Assembly: GCA_964482405.1 (NCBI GenBank) | Contig: CAYZXH010000028.1 | Span: forward strand, 1-20,756 | DNA: 20,756 nt | Origin: Zestomicrobium sp964482405 | GTDB taxonomy: Archaea; Thermoproteota; Thermoprotei_A; Sulfolobales; NBVN01 | Direction of reading: 5' to 3' | Shown here: positions 1-8,642 of the stretch, piece by piece | Layout: each line of letters starts with the position of its first letter | How positions within the stretch are numbered: the stretch's first letter is position 1 | Translations under genes and position numbers: made by a program | Notes under the pieces: model-generated | Told to the model about the DNA's origin: nothing | The model's database searches: none | Seen by the model: the letters and a program-made list of their open reading frames with translations, nothing else

Positions 1-60
1 CAATCAAGAGTTAATGACTGGTTTGTCGTACAGTAGTTTCATGTTGGTGCTACGTGTTAA

Positions 61-69
61 GTTTTTAAC
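61..69 (+). promoter_or_regulatory. Candidate TATA box for the winged-helix gene
   Basis: A T/A-rich stretch (gtttttaac) lies about 35-40 bases before the TTG/GTG start of the first gene. That fits an archaeal TATA box with a short leader. The assignment rests on position and composition only. Confidence 0.35.
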
Positions 70-103
70 TGTGTCTTTAGTAGTAATTATTAAGTGATGT
101 GAG

Positions 104-589
104 TTGGTGAGGGAGTCATTACTCAGGGTTCTCATGAAGATTGAGGGAGAGGTTGGTTTCGACGAATTGAGTGGGTTGGTTGGTCTTAGCAAGAGTACTT
201 TAAGGAGGTATGTGAGGGAGTTGATTGAGGAGGGGTTCGTGATCGAGGTTTCCAGATGCGTTTACGCGTTGACTGATAAGGGTAAGAGAGTTAAGGAATC
301 TCTTAAGAGCGCTTTAGCCGAGGTTAGTGAGGAGAAAGCTTACGTGTTAACGGACCCTAGCACGGGAGCTCCTGTTCCTCTCAAGATCAAGAGCTTAAAA
401 CACTTATACGTAGTTATCAAATACGGTTTGGTGCCTGAAGGGATATTAAGAGAGCACCTGAGAAGAGGGTATGTTTCTGAGTGGGTTAAGAACGTCTTAG
501 GGGATGAGGAGTTAGCTAAGAAATTAAGTACTGAGGAGTTAAGCGAGGTCATTAAAACGCTTGAAGAGCTGATTGGGTTAACTGAGTAA
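104..589 (+). CDS. Winged-helix transcriptional regulator with DUF5752-like C-terminal domain
   Basis: A 161-residue soluble protein that probably binds DNA and senses a ligand. Residues about 3-65 look like a winged helix-turn-helix: helices with a recognition helix around 29-41 (SKSTLRRYVREL), then a short wing ending in YALTDKGK. Residues about 79-142 differ in kind. The segment 118-141 (HLRRGYVSEW, then VLGDEELAKK) resembles the DUF5752 family, which I recall as associated with sugar and trehalose/glycogen genes; that link is from memory. The start is TTG at 104, with an in-frame GTG at 107 as alternative. It lies 54 bases before the branching enzyme on the same strand, so regulation of the glucan genes is a reasonable inference. 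No effector can be named. Confidence 0.72.
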   Translation: MVRESLLRVLMKIEGEVGFDELSGLVGLSKSTLRRYVRELIEEGFVIEVSRCVYALTDKGKRVKESLKSALAEVSEEKAYVLTDPSTGAPVPLKIKSLKHLYVVIKYGLVPEGILREHLRRGYVSEWVKNVLGDEELAKKLSTEELSEVIKTLEELIGLTE

Positions 590-643
590 GGATTTCTTAG
601 ACAATAACTAACAAACTCAAACTTGCTTAGAGCGTAAAGACCT

Positions 644-2557
644 ATGAGTGATGGTGTGGTTGAGTATAGTTTAATTACTGACTACGACGTGTACTTGTTT
701 AAGGAAGGAAAACACTACCGGATTTACGAGAAGTTAGGTGCTCACCCGTTAGTTGTTGACGGGGTTTCAGGCGTTTACTTCGCTGTATGGGCTCCTAACG
801 CGTCTGAAGTACACGTAGTCGGGGACTTCAATAATTGGAAACCGGGGACCCATAAGTTAATCCCGCGTAAGGACGCTTCCGGCATTTGGGAGGGTTTCGT
901 GGGGGGTGTTAGGGTAGGTGATAGGTATAAATATTACGTAGTCTCTAGGTTCGGGAATTACAGAGCTTTTAAGGGCGACCCATACGCGTTCTTGTGGGAA
1001 GTACCTCCTAAAACAGCGTCCGTTGTTTGGGACTTAAGTTATGAGTGGAGGGATGATGAGTGGTTGCGTGCTAGGGTGTTGAGGAATTCTTATGAAGCCC
1101 CCATATCCATATACGAGGTTCACTTAGGTTCGTGGATGAGGGTTCCAGAAGAAGGTAATAGGTTCTTGACTTACCGCGAGCTTGCGGTGAAGTTATGTGA
1201 TTACGTGAGCTACATGGGCTTTACGCACGTCGAGTTCTTACCGGTGATGGAGCACCCGTTCTACGGTTCCTGGGGCTATCAAGTAGTGGGGTACTACGCT
1301 CCTACCAGCAGGTATGGGAAGCCTCAAGACTTCATGTACTTAGTTGAGAGACTTCATGAATGCGGTATCGGGGTGATAGTTGATTGGGTACCCTCACACT
1401 TCGCTACCGACGAACACGGGCTGGCGTCCTACGACGGCACACACTTATACGAATATGAGGACTGGAGGAAGAGGGTACACCCTGATTGGGGTAGCTACAT
1501 ATTCGACTACAGTAAGGGTGAGGTTAGGTCTTTCCTAATAAGTAACGCTCTCTTCTGGATAGAGAAATACCATGTTGACGGGCTACGAGTTGACGCCGTT
1601 GCTTCAATGCTCTACTTAGACTATTCTAGAAAACCGGGTGAGTGGGTACCCAACGTGTACGGTGGTAGGGAGAATTTAGAAGCTATAGAGTTCATTAAAG
1701 AATTCAATGAAGCTATTCACAAGTACTACCCAGGGGTTCTGACCATAGCAGAGGAATCTAGCGCGTGGCCTAAGGTATCGAGACCCGTCAGAGAGGGCGG
1801 GTTAGGGTTTGACATGAAATGGAATATGGGGTGGATGCACGACACACTCTACTATATGTCTAAGGACCCGATATACCGTAAGTACCATCACGACATACTG
1901 ACGTTTAATGTCTGGTACGTGTTTTACGAGAATTTCGTTAATTCCTTATCTCACGACGAGGTAGTGCACGGTAAGAAGTCCTTTATAAATAAGATGCCGG
2001 GTGATGACTGGCAAAAATTCGCGAATTTAAGACTTCTTTACGGCTACATGTACGCTCACCCAGGCAAGAAGTTGCTGTTCATGGGGGGTGAGATCGCTCA
2101 ATGGGATGAGTGGAGCCACGAGAGGAGCATCGACTGGCACATCCTCAAATATCCTGAGCACGCAGGACTTCAGACATGGGTGAGGGATCTCAACAACACA
2201 TATAAGAGAGAACCAGCGCTACACGAACTCGATTTCAAACCTGAAGGTTTCGAATGGGTTGACTTCAGAGACAGGGATCAGAGCGTTATATCGTTCCTCA
2301 GGAAGAGTTCCGGAGGTGACATGATACTAGTAGTACTTAACTTTACCCCAGTAGTGAGGGGTGGGTACAGGGTTGGCGTCCCGGAAGAAGGTTTTTGGGA
2401 AGAGATATTGAATAGTGATTCAAGAGTCTACGGGGGTTCAGGAATCGGCAACGCGCCCGGCGTGAAGACTGAGAATATTCCATACCATGAAAGACCACAC
2501 TCGATAGTATTAACACTCCCCCCGTTAGCCGCCCTATTCCTTAAGTATAGGGGTTAA
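644..2557 (+). CDS. glgB: 1,4-alpha-glucan (glycogen) branching enzyme, GH13
   Basis: This enzyme forms alpha-1,6 branches in glycogen by cutting and transferring alpha-1,4 glucan chains (EC 2.4.1.18), in the cytoplasm. The order is a CBM48-like beta domain (about 25-110, with the motif GDFNNW at 60-65), the GlgB hallmark IYEVHLGSW (156-164), the GH13 barrel, and a C-terminal all-beta domain ending in a typical LPPLAALFLK. All four GH13 regions are intact: VDWVPSHF (D247, H252), GLRVDAV (nucleophile D317), TIAEES (acid/base E370) and SLSHDEV (H437, D438). At 637 residues it is of the usual short GlgB length and lacks the extra N1 domain of the E. coli enzyme. ATG start at 644. It is followed 85 bases later by a GH57 gene. 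GH13 GlgB is mainly bacterial, while archaea more often use GH57 branching enzymes, so transfer is possible. Confidence 0.95.
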   Translation: MSDGVVEYSLITDYDVYLFKEGKHYRIYEKLGAHPLVVDGVSGVYFAVWAPNASEVHVVGDFNNWKPGTHKLIPRKDASGIWEGFVGGVRVGDRYKYYVVSRFGNYRAFKGDPYAFLWEVPPKTASVVWDLSYEWRDDEWLRARVLRNSYEAPISIYEVHLGSWMRVPEEGNRFLTYRELAVKLCDYVSYMGFTHVEFLPVMEHPFYGSWGYQVVGYYAPTSRYGKPQDFMYLVERLHECGIGVIVDWVPSHFATDEHGLASYDGTHLYEYEDWRKRVHPDWGSYIFDYSKGEVRSFLISNALFWIEKYHVDGLRVDAVASMLYLDYSRKPGEWVPNVYGGRENLEAIEFIKEFNEAIHKYYPGVLTIAEESSAWPKVSRPVREGGLGFDMKWNMGWMHDTLYYMSKDPIYRKYHHDILTFNVWYVFYENFVNSLSHDEVVHGKKSFINKMPGDDWQKFANLRLLYGYMYAHPGKKLLFMGGEIAQWDEWSHERSIDWHILKYPEHAGLQTWVRDLNNTYKREPALHELDFKPEGFEWVDFRDRDQSVISFLRKSSGGDMILVVLNFTPVVRGGYRVGVPEEGFWEEILNSDSRVYGGSGIGNAPGVKTENIPYHERPHSIVLTLPPLAALFLKYRG

Positions 2558-2611
2558 GGACCGTCACTGGGTTCAGTCATGGCAATTCCAGTCTTAACGA
2601 TACCTAGCTAA

Positions 2612-2621
2612 GAATTAAAAG
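2612..2621 (+). promoter_or_regulatory. Candidate TATA box before the GH57 gene
   Basis: The A-rich box gaattaaaag lies about 25 bases before the GTG start at 2643. This would allow an almost leaderless transcript separate from glgB. A GAGGT ribosome site at 2631-2635 lies 7 bases before the same GTG, so the gene could also be read from a glgB read-through transcript. Confidence 0.35.
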
Positions 2622-2642
2622 GAGTTCCGTGAGGTTTATCTG

Positions 2643-5081
2643 GTGCTTGAGATGTCGAGCTCGAATAAGTATGTGGTAATTCACGCACATTTCTATCAGC
2701 CATCGAGAGAGGATCCGTGGCTCTTCCAGATACCTCAAGAAGAGGGTGCTTACCCCTACCACGACTGGAACGAGAGAATTACCGAGGAATGTTATAGGCT
2801 TAACGCCCTAATCCCCATAATTGATAGTGAGGGCCGAGTGATTGACGTAATCAACAACTACTCCTGGATTAGTTTTAACGTAGGTCCTACACTGCTCAAG
2901 TGGTTTCAGGAGAAAGCCCCTGACGTCTACGAAGCGATTGTGGAAGCCGATCACATCAGCAGGAGTAGGTTCTCAGGCCATGGATCTGCTATCGCGCAAG
3001 TCTACAACCACATGATAATGCCTCTCGCTAGCAGGGAGGACAAGTACGTGGCTACTTATTGGGGGATAGAGGTTTTTAAAGAGGCTTTCGGTAGATCGCC
3101 TGAGGGTATGTGGCTCCCTGAGACCGCCGTAGATGACGAAACTCTTGACGTGTTAGCGGAGTTAGGCATTAAATTCACTGTGTTAGCACCGCACCAAGCA
3201 CGTGAGGTGAGGGGACCTGACGGTGTGTGGGTAGATGTGAGTGGTGGCAGGATAGACACCAGGCAACCATACACCTACAAAACCTCTTCCGGGAGAAGCA
3301 TTGTTTTGTTCTTCTATGACGCAAGACTCTCGCACGGTGTCGCGTTCGGTGACTTACTAAGTAATGGCGACACTCTCGCCAAGAACATTCTTAAGGCTTT
3401 CAGCAACTCAGGCAACGTAGAGCTAGTCACTATAGCTACTGACGGGGAGACGTACGGTCACCACAAGAAGTACGGTCACTTAGCGCTCGCTTACGCGTTA
3501 AGAGATCTTAACGCTAAGAAACTAGCTAGAATTACTAACTTCGGTGAATTTCTGGAGCTTAACCCGCCCAGACAGGAAGTCAAGATATTCGAGAAGACTT
3601 CTTGGAGTTGTGCGCACGGAATTGAGAGGTGGAGGAGTAACTGTGGGTGCAGGATAGACATCAACAGGGCTTGGAGCCAGGAGTGGAGGAAACCTCTCAG
3701 GAGTTCTATGGATTGGTTACTCAATGAGGTTAAGGGAATCTTCCTTAGGGAAGCTCGTGAAGTCTTCGCAGATCCTCTCAACGCCCTACTTAATTACGCA
3801 TCATTTATGGATAAGCCTGAAGAATCAGTAACTAATTACCTAAGTAAGTTAATTAAAATCTCTGCCACCAAGGATGTCATGATAAGAGCGCTTAAGCTCC
3901 TGGAGATGATGAGACACGCTTACCTAGCCCTCTCCAGCGATGGTTGGTTCTTCGACGACATATCTAATATCGAGTCTATTCAAGTCATGAAACACGCCGC
4001 TAGATCCATGCAACTCGCTAAGGAGTTAGCCGGCGTGGATTTAGAATCTACGTACTTGAAGTTCCTTGAGGGTGCTAGGAGCAATATACAGGATCTAGGG
4101 AACGGCGCGGAAATATATGAGCGTTACGTGAAGAAAGCCTTCGTAGACTTTCACGATGTATGCATACTATACTCTATGTTGAACCTAAATAACAACTCCT
4201 CAGAACGCGTTAGAAGAGTCTTCGGCTACTTGATTGAAGACCTGGGTAGCGAGTCCCACGTCCTAGGGAGTCTTAAGTATTCCTTTGGTAAGGCGCGAGT
4301 CACGTTCCTAGCGACCTTGGAGAGTCGTGAGTGTGTTCATTATTCTCACTCAATAAGTGGTCGTGTCTTAATCGGGGCTTCAACACCTCCTGAGGGGCTT
4401 GATTTGGGGGCTATGCATAACACCTTGAGAGATTACGTCAGCAACAACGACTTCACCGGGCTCGAGAAATTTATTTTACGAAGCTTTAGTAAGGTTATGA
4501 GTTTTAGTGAGTTACGTAGAGATTTTCAGAACGTCATCATAAGCAGTTACTTCAGCAACTTACTCGATAGGGTTCATGAGAAGGTTAAGGAAATACTAAC
4601 CACTAATTACTCAATAGCTAGGAGCGCCGTCCTCTCTAGAGCACCTTTTCTCGATTACTTCAAGGAGTTTATTAAGTTGTACGTGACTTACGAGTTACGT
4701 GAGTTACTTAACAAGCGGTTGCTAGACTCCTCCAACTTAAGTGACGTTCTCACGATGATTAAAGAGTTCGGTGTTGAGTTACCTAACTTGTTGAGTGAGT
4801 TAGATATCGGGATCTCTAATCAATTACGTTCGCTTGTTAAGGACTTGAATAACTTGAGTGTCTTAGAGAACGCTGAGAAAAGCGTTTCTGTGTTGAAAGA
4901 TTTCATGAGCGCTTCAGCTGCCAGAAATCTATGGAGGACTAGAGCTATGGTATGCTTATTGATGAAAAAGTATGTGGGTAGCCTGAGAGGAAGTGTTGGG
5001 AGAAAAGATGAGGTAGTTCTTGAGGCTTTGAGAGTCCTTAACAAGTTGAGTGAGATCCTAGACGTTAAGTGTTTGGAGTAA
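2643..5081 (+). CDS. GH57-family glycoside hydrolase/glucanotransferase with DUF3536-like C-terminal region
   Basis: An 812-residue protein with a GH57 catalytic domain in roughly residues 8-330. The five GH57 regions can be followed: HAHFYQP (14-20), a GHGS segment (112-115), GMWLPE with candidate nucleophile E160, ATDGETYGHH with candidate acid/base D267, and WSCAHGIERW (321-330) followed by a CGC cluster. The remaining 470 or so residues are mostly helical and match the layout of GH57 proteins with DUF3536. The specific substrate of this subgroup is not known to me. A role in making or trimming alpha-glucan is inferred from the family and from the glgB neighbour. Start GTG 2643 is preferred because GAGGT sits 7 bases upstream; ATG 2652 is the alternative. 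No signal peptide is visible, so it is probably cytoplasmic. Confidence 0.88.
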   Translation: MLEMSSSNKYVVIHAHFYQPSREDPWLFQIPQEEGAYPYHDWNERITEECYRLNALIPIIDSEGRVIDVINNYSWISFNVGPTLLKWFQEKAPDVYEAIVEADHISRSRFSGHGSAIAQVYNHMIMPLASREDKYVATYWGIEVFKEAFGRSPEGMWLPETAVDDETLDVLAELGIKFTVLAPHQAREVRGPDGVWVDVSGGRIDTRQPYTYKTSSGRSIVLFFYDARLSHGVAFGDLLSNGDTLAKNILKAFSNSGNVELVTIATDGETYGHHKKYGHLALAYALRDLNAKKLARITNFGEFLELNPPRQEVKIFEKTSWSCAHGIERWRSNCGCRIDINRAWSQEWRKPLRSSMDWLLNEVKGIFLREAREVFADPLNALLNYASFMDKPEESVTNYLSKLIKISATKDVMIRALKLLEMMRHAYLALSSDGWFFDDISNIESIQVMKHAARSMQLAKELAGVDLESTYLKFLEGARSNIQDLGNGAEIYERYVKKAFVDFHDVCILYSMLNLNNNSSERVRRVFGYLIEDLGSESHVLGSLKYSFGKARVTFLATLESRECVHYSHSISGRVLIGASTPPEGLDLGAMHNTLRDYVSNNDFTGLEKFILRSFSKVMSFSELRRDFQNVIISSYFSNLLDRVHEKVKEILTTNYSIARSAVLSRAPFLDYFKEFIKLYVTYELRELLNKRLLDSSNLSDVLTMIKEFGVELPNLLSELDIGISNQLRSLVKDLNNLSVLENAEKSVSVLKDFMSASAARNLWRTRAMVCLLMKKYVGSLRGSVGRKDEVVLEALRVLNKLSEILDVKCLE

Positions 5082-5102
5082 CGTGCTTAAGGCTGAACCT
5101 CT

Positions 5103-5135
5103 GTTTTTATGGTGAGGGGATTTAAACATAAAAAC
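5103..5135. terminator. Probable bidirectional terminator (T/A-run inverted repeat)
   Basis: gtttttatg (5103-5111) and its perfect 9-base inverse complement cataaaaac (5127-5135) are separated by 15 bases, in the 60-base gap between two convergent genes. Each strand therefore carries a T-run just after its own stop codon, as expected for archaeal termination, which depends mainly on U-rich tracts. Confidence 0.55.
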
Positions 5136-5141
5136 TCTGGT

Positions 5142-5843
5142 TTAGATGTTTATCAATCCTACGTATGAGAGTAGAAGAAGTGATAAGAAGGAGGTAGCGC
5201 TGATTAACAGGTTATCGTCTATTGGGTTGAACTCGTAATGTTCTATATATGAAGACAGCGCGGCCACCGGAACCCCCCAAACTCCTATGAAGTAGTACGC
5301 TATAGGTAGACAAACCAGGAACATCGCGAAGTTACCCCACCAAGACTTTGTTCTCCTCCTATATATCAAGTTCCTGACCACTCCCGTGGCGGCATCGCCG
5401 AAAGACATGAAGAGCACGGGTATTAAGCCGTATATGGGTGTGTTGAAAATAAGCCATGAAGCTAATAGTATAGTTCCCCAAGCTATGCAGAAGTTTACTT
5501 CATAAGCGTTATCCGGTACCTGAAACCAGGTCAGGAGTTTCCCTCTCTTATGCGGTATCCAGGTTATGAGAGCTAACACTAACGCTAGAACAAAAGGTAT
5601 TGTAGGTGACGTGAACACGAACGGCACTATAAGAGCTACCACACCCCCCGCCAGCACATGTATTAGCTTCCTGTTAAAGTACACGGCTACGTTGCGTGTG
5701 AGCCCCTTTTTAACCATTAAATTGTACGTGTACTTAGTCCCGTAAACCACTCCTAAGACGTAGATAAAGAGCACGGTAGCGATCGCGGCCTCCGCAACGG
5801 TGTTCGCAGGTAATAAACTCTCTAAGTGCAACCCTAGATTCAT
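5142..5843 (-). CDS. Polyprenol/dolichol kinase-like membrane protein (SEC59/VTE5 family)
   Basis: A 233-residue integral membrane protein with about seven hydrophobic segments. The family transfers phosphate from CTP to isoprenoid alcohols (dolichol, phytol), or acts as a related CTP-dependent transferase, in the membrane. Visible signature parts, numbered from the ATG at 5843, are RKLIH (58-62), FGDAATG (148-154), KSWWGN (166-171), a Glu in SSYIEH (201), and DDN (209-211). This order is typical of the SEC59/VTE5 group. A longer reading starts at TTG 5867. ATG 5843 is preferred because GAGGTG lies 9 bases upstream and a good TATA box precedes it. It follows the ABC permeases on the same strand but seems to have its own promoter. 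In archaea such kinases feed dolichyl phosphate to protein glycosylation or help make membrane lipid; which applies here is not shown. Confidence 0.78.
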   Translation of the reverse strand: MNLGLHLESLLPANTVAEAAIATVLFIYVLGVVYGTKYTYNLMVKKGLTRNVAVYFNRKLIHVLAGGVVALIVPFVFTSPTIPFVLALVLALITWIPHKRGKLLTWFQVPDNAYEVNFCIAWGTILLASWLIFNTPIYGLIPVLFMSFGDAATGVVRNLIYRRRTKSWWGNFAMFLVCLPIAYYFIGVWGVPVAALSSYIEHYEFNPIDDNLLISATSFLSLLLLSYVGLINI

Positions 5844-5894
5844 CTGCCGAAGCACCTCACATTTCAAGCATACTGAAAAATATTTATTAAGAAG

Positions 5895-5906
5895 CTTTTA
5901 TATTTC
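5895..5906 (-). promoter_or_regulatory. TATA box for the polyprenol kinase-like gene
   Basis: On the minus strand the box reads gaaatataaaag. A start of transcription about 25 bases downstream would give a leader of about 33 bases that contains the GAGGTG ribosome site before ATG 5843. This is one of the cleanest promoters in the window. Confidence 0.6.
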
Positions 5907-5960
5907 ACGCTCCAGAATCAGGTAAGTCCTTACTATCCTAATAATATGTTGAGGGAGTAC

Positions 5961-6788
5961 CTACCAAAGCGAGACTGTCTTAACCCCTTCTTTAAGTAGC
6001 TTACGTAGCTGAATCTTGAAATAGAAGTAGCTGAAAGCCAAGAAAGCAGTTGGGTATAGTACGGAGGTTGACACCATAACCTCCTCAGGTAGCACGAGGC
6101 TTGCGAGACCTAGTGAGTGCCTGAGAAGTTCTGCCGGGTAACTAAAAGGAGTTAATAAGGCTATGAACCTCATCGAGGGCGGTAGGTTGGCTAGGGGGGT
6201 TATGCCGCCTGTAGCTATAGGGAGTATCCATGAAATAAACTCTACCACAGCGCCGGAGGTCCCGGAGGATATGAGGGTCGACCCTAGGATCATCGCGTAA
6301 GCAAAGAGAACTACCGCCAAGGATATTAGGCCTAGGGAGAATAGGGCTGGGTTAACGACCTGAAGTGATGGCGGGGCTACGAGGACTGAGAGCATCGAGT
6401 AGGTTATGCCTAGCGAAAGAATCAGCCAGCTAATAGTTATCGGTATTATGCCGACGTACATGACGAAGATGCTTGACCCACTAACTATCACGTTCTCCAA
6501 AACACCTCTGAAGAGGGAGTCTCTTAACTCCCAGCCCCAATCCCAGGTACTCACCGAGTACGCTTGGAAAATCGCTATGCCGATGAACATATAGGTGGAG
6601 ATGATGTCGGCAGGTGTTCTTGGATCCCTGAAGAGCGTCATCGGGAGCATGAGTATGGCTAGCCAAGCAGACATCGATACTAAGCCTAGGAAAAACCCCT
6701 TACTCCTCAGTAGTTCAGCCTTAACGTAACTCACGAACACTGTCTTAGCTGAATTCATGAATAAACGTACTCTACTAAACAAGCTCAC
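5961..6788 (-). CDS. ABC-2 type transporter permease (second)
   Basis: A 275-residue membrane protein with about six hydrophobic segments and the general layout of ABC-2 exporter permeases: a short cytoplasmic N-terminus followed by a first helix around residues 30-52. The GTG start overlaps the stop codon of the preceding permease (GTGA), so the two are translationally coupled and probably form a heterodimer driven by the upstream ATPase. Similar three-gene sets export drugs, lipids, polysaccharides or small peptides. The sequence does not reveal the cargo. Family assignment rests on topology and context more than on a sharp motif. Confidence 0.78.
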   Translation of the reverse strand: MSLFSRVRLFMNSAKTVFVSYVKAELLRSKGFFLGLVSMSAWLAILMLPMTLFRDPRTPADIISTYMFIGIAIFQAYSVSTWDWGWELRDSLFRGVLENVIVSGSSIFVMYVGIIPITISWLILSLGITYSMLSVLVAPPSLQVVNPALFSLGLISLAVVLFAYAMILGSTLISSGTSGAVVEFISWILPIATGGITPLANLPPSMRFIALLTPFSYPAELLRHSLGLASLVLPEEVMVSTSVLYPTAFLAFSYFYFKIQLRKLLKEGVKTVSLW

Positions 6789-7597
6789 GTCTTAACCCCC
6801 TCCCTCAACTTCTTCATCTCCAGAGACTTAGTGCTACCGTATGAGAGAGGCCCGTAAGCTATCGCTAAAGCGATACCTAAGCCAAGCATCGTGAGGACCG
6901 TCAAGACTTCAGGCGTCCCCCCACCTACTAACGTGTAGAGCGTTAAGTCAACAACGTGTGATGACGGCAAGAGGTAAGATATTACGCGGACCGTGAAAGG
7001 CATTAAAACTCTAGGGTAGTAAATACCTAGCAGTATCATCATGAGAGGCCTGACAATGTTTAGCAGTCTCCAAGACTCACCCATCAACATTGACACACCA
7101 CATGCCAAAAGAATAGCGAACGTCGATAAGAGCAAGCCCGCAAGGCAAGCTAAACCCATCAAGAGGAGCGAGGTAAGGAATCCATTAATACCTTCGAAAT
7201 ACGTTAAGAGGGGAACTAAGCTTGTGAAGCCAAGTATTATCGTTAAGACTAAACGCGGTATAGGTATTATGAGGAGCCTCAAGAACCACGGCGTAGTGCT
7301 TGAGAGCACGTAAGGCAACGTGCCTATGTTGTCGTCATATATGGGACTCCATAAAACATCATCTACTATGCCAAGTATGGCTAGGAAGTTGAATGACGCG
7401 GTTATGAAGAAGAGGAAGGGGTTTACACCAACCCTAACCTCAAAATTTTCTAGTGATCCCACAGAGGAACCGACAAATATTATGAAGAAGGTCATTATGT
7501 ATGGGTAAGCAACGTAAGTGAATAAAACCTGTCTTCTCCTCACTAATTCCCCGTAAACCAAAAGCATCTCGGACTTAATTAACGGTAGCACGTTCAC
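6785..7597 (-). CDS. ABC-2 type transporter permease (first)
   Basis: A 270-residue protein with about six predicted membrane helices. Its N-terminal region (LIKSEMLLVY, then RRRQVLFTYV) is typical of ABC-2 permeases, in which a cytoplasmic amphipathic stretch precedes the first helix. The GTG start overlaps the ATPase stop codon by GTGA, and its own end overlaps the next permease in the same way, so ATPase and both permeases are one coupled unit. The two permeases are clearly different in sequence, which suggests a heterodimeric channel. The direction is probably export; the substrate is unknown. Confidence 0.82.
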   Translation of the reverse strand: MNVLPLIKSEMLLVYGELVRRRQVLFTYVAYPYIMTFFIIFVGSSVGSLENFEVRVGVNPFLFFITASFNFLAILGIVDDVLWSPIYDDNIGTLPYVLSSTTPWFLRLLIIPIPRLVLTIILGFTSLVPLLTYFEGINGFLTSLLLMGLACLAGLLLSTFAILLACGVSMLMGESWRLLNIVRPLMMILLGIYYPRVLMPFTVRVISYLLPSSHVVDLTLYTLVGGGTPEVLTVLTMLGLGIALAIAYGPLSYGSTKSLEMKKLREGVKT

Positions 7598-8601
7598 TTA
7601 TGTTTACCTCCAGTAAAGTATATGAATACGTCTTCAAGCGTGGGCTCAACCACCTTAAATGAATTCGCCGTTAACCCTCCCCCAGTCAGCAACCTCATCA
7701 CTTTATTGAGGGATTCTTCCACGGATCTCACGTTAAACTTTATTTCTAAGTAGTCTACGCCGAGTTCCTCCGTCATCACACCACCTACGGCAACCTCAGC
7801 CAGCTTATTCAAGAAAGTATTTAGGTCGCCGGACCCTCTCCTAACCTGAAGCACCACTGTCCTTATGTCGCTTATCCTATTCTTCAGTTCTTCCGGAGTT
7901 CCTGAAGTGACTATAGACCCTTTATCAATTAATAAAATCCTATCACAAACTAGCTCAGCCTCAAACATGTTGTGCGTAGTGTATATTACTGCTTTACCAT
8001 CCCTCAACGCCAGAGACTTAACTAAGTCCCTCACTTTCCTAGCACTCATCGGGTCAAGACCTAGTGTCGGCTCATCAAGCAAGAGTATCGGTGGGTCTTT
8101 CAAGAGAGCTCTAGCTAGCGAGAGCCTAGCCTTCATACCGGTCGAGTACTCCTCGTAAAGCTTATCTTCAGCCTCTAACTCGCTCAACCCAACAAGCTCC
8201 ATTACCTCGTCAACCCTCTTCCTTAAATCAGCCCCGCTCAACCCGTAAAGCGAGCCAAAGTAAATAAGGTTCTCCCTACCAGTTAACTTACCATAGAAAC
8301 CTTTCTCCACGCTTAGCATAACGCCGATCAACTTCCTGACTTTACTAGCCTCCTTAACCACGTCAAAACCTCCTACCCTAGCCTCTCCAGAGTCTGGTAA
8401 GAGGAGGGTTGAGAGAATCTTAATTGTGGTCGTCTTGCCAGCACCGTTAGGTCCTAGAAGTCCCACAACCTCGCCGTAATTTACTGTGAAGCTAACTCCT
8501 CTCAGCGCTTCAACAACTAGCTTCTCACTCTTCAGCAACCCCTTCCTTTTTTTAGTCAAGTACTTCTTAGCTAACTTAGTAACCTTAACAGCCTCACTCA
8601 T
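7594..8601 (-). CDS. ABC transporter ATP-binding protein (ABC-2 exporter)
   Basis: A 335-residue ATPase that powers the two downstream permeases. Numbered from the ATG at 8601, it has Walker A GPNGAGKTT (50-58), signature YSTGM (152-156), Walker B with DE at 176-177 followed by PTLGLDP, and the H-loop histidine at 210 in YTTHNM. The Q-loop region (GVMLSVEKGFYGKLT) lacks the usual Gln, as in the ABC-2 subgroup with a GFY/RLTGREN-type loop. Residues beyond about 235 form a C-terminal extension common in drug and polysaccharide exporters. ATG 8601 is preferred over GTG 8610 because AGGTG lies 6 bases upstream of the ATG. It follows the DUF58 gene after 41 bases, so it may share that transcript or use a weak promoter of its own. 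Confidence 0.92.
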   Translation of the reverse strand: MSEAVKVTKLAKKYLTKKRKGLLKSEKLVVEALRGVSFTVNYGEVVGLLGPNGAGKTTTIKILSTLLLPDSGEARVGGFDVVKEASKVRKLIGVMLSVEKGFYGKLTGRENLIYFGSLYGLSGADLRKRVDEVMELVGLSELEAEDKLYEEYSTGMKARLSLARALLKDPPILLLDEPTLGLDPMSARKVRDLVKSLALRDGKAVIYTTHNMFEAELVCDRILLIDKGSIVTSGTPEELKNRISDIRTVVLQVRRGSGDLNTFLNKLAEVAVGGVMTEELGVDYLEIKFNVRSVEESLNKVMRLLTGGGLTANSFKVVEPTLEDVFIYFTGGKHK

Positions 8602-8630
8602 CCGCAACACCTAACAGTTAAGAGAATAGT

Positions 8631-8639
8631 AAAATTAAT
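8631..8639 (-). promoter_or_regulatory. Possible TATA box for the ABC operon
   Basis: attaatttt on the minus strand lies 30-38 bases before the ATG at 8601. It would allow a short leader holding the AGGTG ribosome site. It is only an A/T-rich box in a 41-base gap, and read-through from DUF58 is equally possible. Confidence 0.3.
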
Positions 8640-8642
8640 GTC

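Noticed and set aside
4..192. 62-codon minus-strand frame at the left edge
   Set aside because: It overlaps the winged-helix domain of a credible gene and its promoter, with no features of its own.
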